A stretch of 64,000 nucleotides of DNA. It comes from Elusimicrobia bacterium GWF2_62_30. Its GTDB lineage: Bacteria > Elusimicrobiota > Elusimicrobia > Elusimicrobiales > UBA9959. Shown one piece after another: positions 61,868 to 64,000 of this stretch. The position numbers and the translations under genes are program-made. Under the pieces are notes generated by a model. It did not search any database. It was not told the DNA's origin and saw only the letters and a program-made list of their open reading frames with translations. The stretch lies in the NCBI GenBank assembly GCA_001799995.1, contig MGUK01000080.1, positions 1 through 64,000 on the forward strand. Reading direction: 5' to 3'. The first letter of the stretch is position 1, and each line of letters starts with the position of its first letter.

Positions 61868-61955
61868 CGGAAGGAGTGGGATTCGAACCCACGGTACGGA
61901 TTAACCGTACACCGGTTTTCAAGACCGGCGCCTTAAACCACTCGGCCATCCTTCC
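61868..61955 (-). tRNA. tRNA-Ser (anticodon TGA)
   Basis: An 88-nt class II cloverleaf on the minus strand: acceptor GGAAGGA/TCCTTCC with discriminator G, D arm GGCCGAGTGGTTTAAGGC, anticodon stem CCGGT/ACCGG with loop CTTGAAA (anticodon TGA, codon TCA), a long variable arm (TACGGTTAATCCGTA), and T arm GTGGG-TTCGAAT-CCCAC. CCA is not encoded. Confidence 0.95.
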
Positions 61956-61959
61956 ATCT

Positions 61960-62160
61960 GTCGCACCCCTCGCGCTGCGCTCGGGGCGATTAACGCCGGG
62001 CCTCAAGAGGAACCCGGCCCGGTGCTCCACGAGGGGGGCGAAGCCCCCCTTCGTCGTTCGCTTCGCCGCCTTCGGCGGCCCGCTCACTGAACCCCCCTTA
62101 AGCGGTCCGGCGGGCTGTCGCGCAGGAAGCGCCCGCCGCCTAGTCGCACCCCTCGCGCTG
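61960..62160. repeat. hairpin-rich block flanked by an 18-bp direct repeat
   Basis: GTCGCACCCCTCGCGCTG occurs at 61960-61977 and again at 62143-62160, enclosing 165 bp next to tRNA-Ser. Between them are several short hairpins, for example GCCGGG/CCCGGC around CCTC/GAGG and GGGGGC-GAA-GCCCCC. No gene is seen from 61956 to 62217 apart from an AT-rich promoter-like stretch (62165-62195) before glmM. Confidence 0.6.
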
Positions 62161-62217
62161 GCATGGTGATATATTATAAAATTATATTATATAGATTGAA
62201 AGGGAACGGGACTTTAA

Positions 62218-63585
62218 ATGGGCAAGCTATTCGGCACTGACGGCATACGCGGCATCACCTGGGATTATCCTTTTACGCCTGATTTCATCCGCAAGATAGG
62301 CTATGCGGCCTCGCTGGTGCTGCCCAAATATAAGAAAAAAGGCGCCGGCAAACAGGTAGTGCTTATCGGCATGGATTCCCGCGCGTCCGGCAAACTTATA
62401 AAGAAGTACCTGGTGGAAGGCCTGGGGGCCAGCAAATTCAAAGTGGTGGACCTCGGGATAATCCCCACGCCGGCCGTTTCCTACCTGGTAAAGCGCGAGA
62501 ACGCGGATTTCGGCATAGTTATCTCCGCCAGCCACAACCCGCCCGAGTTCAACGGCATAAAATTCTTCTCCTCCGACGGGCTCAAGCTCAACGACAAGAT
62601 CGAGGCCCGGATAGAGAAACTTCTCCTCGGCAAAAAGCCCCTGTCTTTCCGCCCGTCGCATCCCGGCCTGCACAAGAAGGATTTTACCCGGGACTACGAA
62701 GAGTTCCTCAAGTCCACCCTGCCGCCCGGCTTCACCCTTAAAGGCCTGAAGATCCTGCTGGACTGCGCTAACGGCGCGGCCTATAAGATAGCTCCGCGCA
62801 TTTTCAGGGACCTGGGCGCCAAGGTGAAGGTGATAGGCGACAAGCCCAACGGCAAGAACATCAACATGGGCTGCGGCGCCCTGCATACGGAGAAGATGGC
62901 CAAAGCCGCCGGCGCCTGGGGCGCTTTCTGCGGCATCAGTTTCGACGGGGACGCGGACCGCTGCATGTTCGCCGACGAAAAGGGCGGCGCGATGGACGGC
63001 GACGACCTCATTTCCGCGGTGGCCCCTTACCTGAAGTCGCGCGGCCGCCTCACCAACAACGGCGTCTCGCTCACCTTCATGTCCAACTACGGCCTGATCA
63101 AGTACCTGCAGGACCTCGGCATCAGCGTGGCGCAGGTTCCCGTCGGGGACAAGAACGTGACCGACGCCATGGAAAAGGGCGACCTCAAGCTGGGCGGCGA
63201 GTCCAGCGGCCACATAATTTTCCGGGAGTTCGCGCCCACCGGGGACGGCATCCTGACCGCCCTGCAGACGCTGGCGGCCGTGCGCGACATGGGCCGCACC
63301 TTCAGCTGGTTCCGGCGCCACTGGCGGCGCTACCCGCAGGTGGTGGAGAAGGTAAAGGTTTCCAGCAAACCGCAGTTCAAGGACGTGGCCGGCTTCAGCG
63401 AGAAGCTTTCCCGGTTCGAGGACGGCCTGAAGGGCAACGGCCGCATCTTCATCCGTTATTCGGGGACCGAGCCGCTGCTGCGCCTGCTGGTGGAGGGCGA
63501 GTCCCGCGAGAAGATCAAGACGATAGCCGACCAGCTGGTGGAACACTATAAAAAGCATTCCGGCGCGGTAGCCGTAAAAGGCTGA
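62218..63585 (+). CDS. glmM: phosphoglucosamine mutase
   Basis: 455 residues, the family length. FGTDGIRG at the start, the phosphoserine loop ISASHNPPEFNG, the metal loop SFDGDADRCMF, the sugar-binding GGESSGHIIF and the phosphate-binding IRYSGTEPLLRLL are all present. It turns glucosamine 6-phosphate into the 1-phosphate for UDP-GlcNAc. It lies near cdaA, as in many bacteria where c-di-AMP synthesis is tied to wall precursor supply. Confidence 0.96.
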   Translation: MGKLFGTDGIRGITWDYPFTPDFIRKIGYAASLVLPKYKKKGAGKQVVLIGMDSRASGKLIKKYLVEGLGASKFKVVDLGIIPTPAVSYLVKRENADFGIVISASHNPPEFNGIKFFSSDGLKLNDKIEARIEKLLLGKKPLSFRPSHPGLHKKDFTRDYEEFLKSTLPPGFTLKGLKILLDCANGAAYKIAPRIFRDLGAKVKVIGDKPNGKNINMGCGALHTEKMAKAAGAWGAFCGISFDGDADRCMFADEKGGAMDGDDLISAVAPYLKSRGRLTNNGVSLTFMSNYGLIKYLQDLGISVAQVPVGDKNVTDAMEKGDLKLGGESSGHIIFREFAPTGDGILTALQTLAAVRDMGRTFSWFRRHWRRYPQVVEKVKVSSKPQFKDVAGFSEKLSRFEDGLKGNGRIFIRYSGTEPLLRLLVEGESREKIKTIADQLVEHYKKHSGAVAVKG

Positions 63586-63629
63586 ACGCGCCCCGGTCAG
63601 GGTTTTAATTCTGGGTGGAGGTTTTACAT

Positions 63630-64000
63630 ATGAGACAGGTTAAACTCGGGGTGAACATAGATCACGTAGCCACGCTGCGCCAGGCGCGCATGGAGAAGAA
63701 TCCGGATACCGTCGAAGCCGCGCGGGTGGTTTACAGCTCCGGCGGCGACATGGTGGTGATGCATCTCCGGCAGGACCGCCGGCACATACAGGATTCCGAC
63801 ATCGAAAGGGTCCGCCACGAAGTGAAGGGCCTTATCCACCTCGAGATGGCCGCCATCCCCGAGATGGAAAAGCTGGCGCTGCGCGTCCGCCCCGACTCGG
63901 TGTGCCTGGTCCCGGAAAACCCGCGCGAAGTCACCACCGAGGGCGGCCTTAAGCTGGAAGGCAAGCAGACAGAGCTGGGAAAGATAATAAAGAACCTCTC
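63630..64000 (+). CDS. pdxJ: pyridoxine 5'-phosphate synthase (partial, 3' end outside window)
   Basis: The visible 123 residues start KLGVNIDHVATLRQAR, the diagnostic PdxJ opening, with DMVVMHLRQDRRHIQDSDI and CLVPENPREVTTEGGL following. PdxJ closes the pyridine ring of vitamin B6 from amino-acetone phosphate and deoxyxylulose phosphate. In most PdxJ the stretch reads TVHLREDRRHI; here HLRQDRRHI has Gln for Glu. GGTGGAGG precedes the ATG, 45 bp after glmM. Confidence 0.95.
   Translation, partial: MRQVKLGVNIDHVATLRQARMEKNPDTVEAARVVYSSGGDMVVMHLRQDRRHIQDSDIERVRHEVKGLIHLEMAAIPEMEKLALRVRPDSVCLVPENPREVTTEGGLKLEGKQTELGKIIKNL

Overview
This is a GC-rich (estimated 60-65 percent, not computed) bacterial chromosome segment that is almost fully coding, with very short spacers and many 4-bp ATGA start/stop overlaps. 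ATA isoleucine codons are frequent despite the GC content. The S10-spc-alpha ribosomal block, the cell-shape cluster, the secreted amidase, the lipoprotein and the multi-PAS sensors point to a Gram-negative-type organism. My best guess is a member of Elusimicrobiota or a nearby candidate lineage. That is an impression from gene content and order, not a phylogenetic result.

Layout. 1-5474 (minus): a five-gene signalling operon from a strong promoter (5555-5583), encoding a sensor without an output domain, a histidine kinase, an Rcp1-type response regulator, a hybrid kinase and a further receiver (cut by the window edge). 5647-10572 (plus): a four-gene operon with a DUF4178-like membrane protein, an aminopropyltransferase-like enzyme fused to an exported-looking domain, a FemAB-like transferase and a DUF350 membrane protein. 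10532-14960: radical SAM/SPASM protein, FKBP, secreted trypsin-like protease and an OPA-family transporter. 15094-18926: a short sensor-less histidine kinase faces a 1014-residue GAF/PAS protein that has a phosphoacceptor domain but no ATPase domain. 18986-21760 (minus): udk, ppnP, an M32 carboxypeptidase, a small Cys-rich protein and tRNA-Arg. 21928-24239: a GT-C-like membrane protein and a VOC protein.

24268-40038 is the ribosomal superoperon: a consensus promoter, a structured leader of about 270 nt, then rplC to rplQ with secY, adk, map, infA, rpmJ and rpoA. No rpsJ (S10) precedes L3 and no L30 lies between S5 and L15. mreBCD-mrdA-rodA follow after a 4-bp gap, then a DUF2344 protein, RNase E/G, an AMIN-type amidase and murI, so translation and wall synthesis genes lie head to tail for about 26 kb. 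50394-53913: small secreted and HicA-like proteins, comB-like, queC, queE and a zinc-ribbon protein. 54209-59490: secreted phospholipase-D-like protein, hpt, ftsH, cdaA and a 32-codon membrane stub where cdaR would be expected. 59622-64000: secreted polysaccharide deacetylase, glycerophosphodiesterase, tRNA-Ser, glmM and the start of pdxJ.

The most unusual signals are: (i) two dispersed elements of about 135 bp (55944-56079 and 61676-61809) that share a core but have different outer arms, each still self-complementary, which is stem covariation; (ii) several genes whose -10 box lies only 6-9 nt before the start codon, implying leaderless mRNAs; (iii) the two convergent kinase genes that look like complementary halves; (iv) the aminopropyltransferase/DUF350/FemAB operon; and (v) a cdaR reduced to its membrane anchor.
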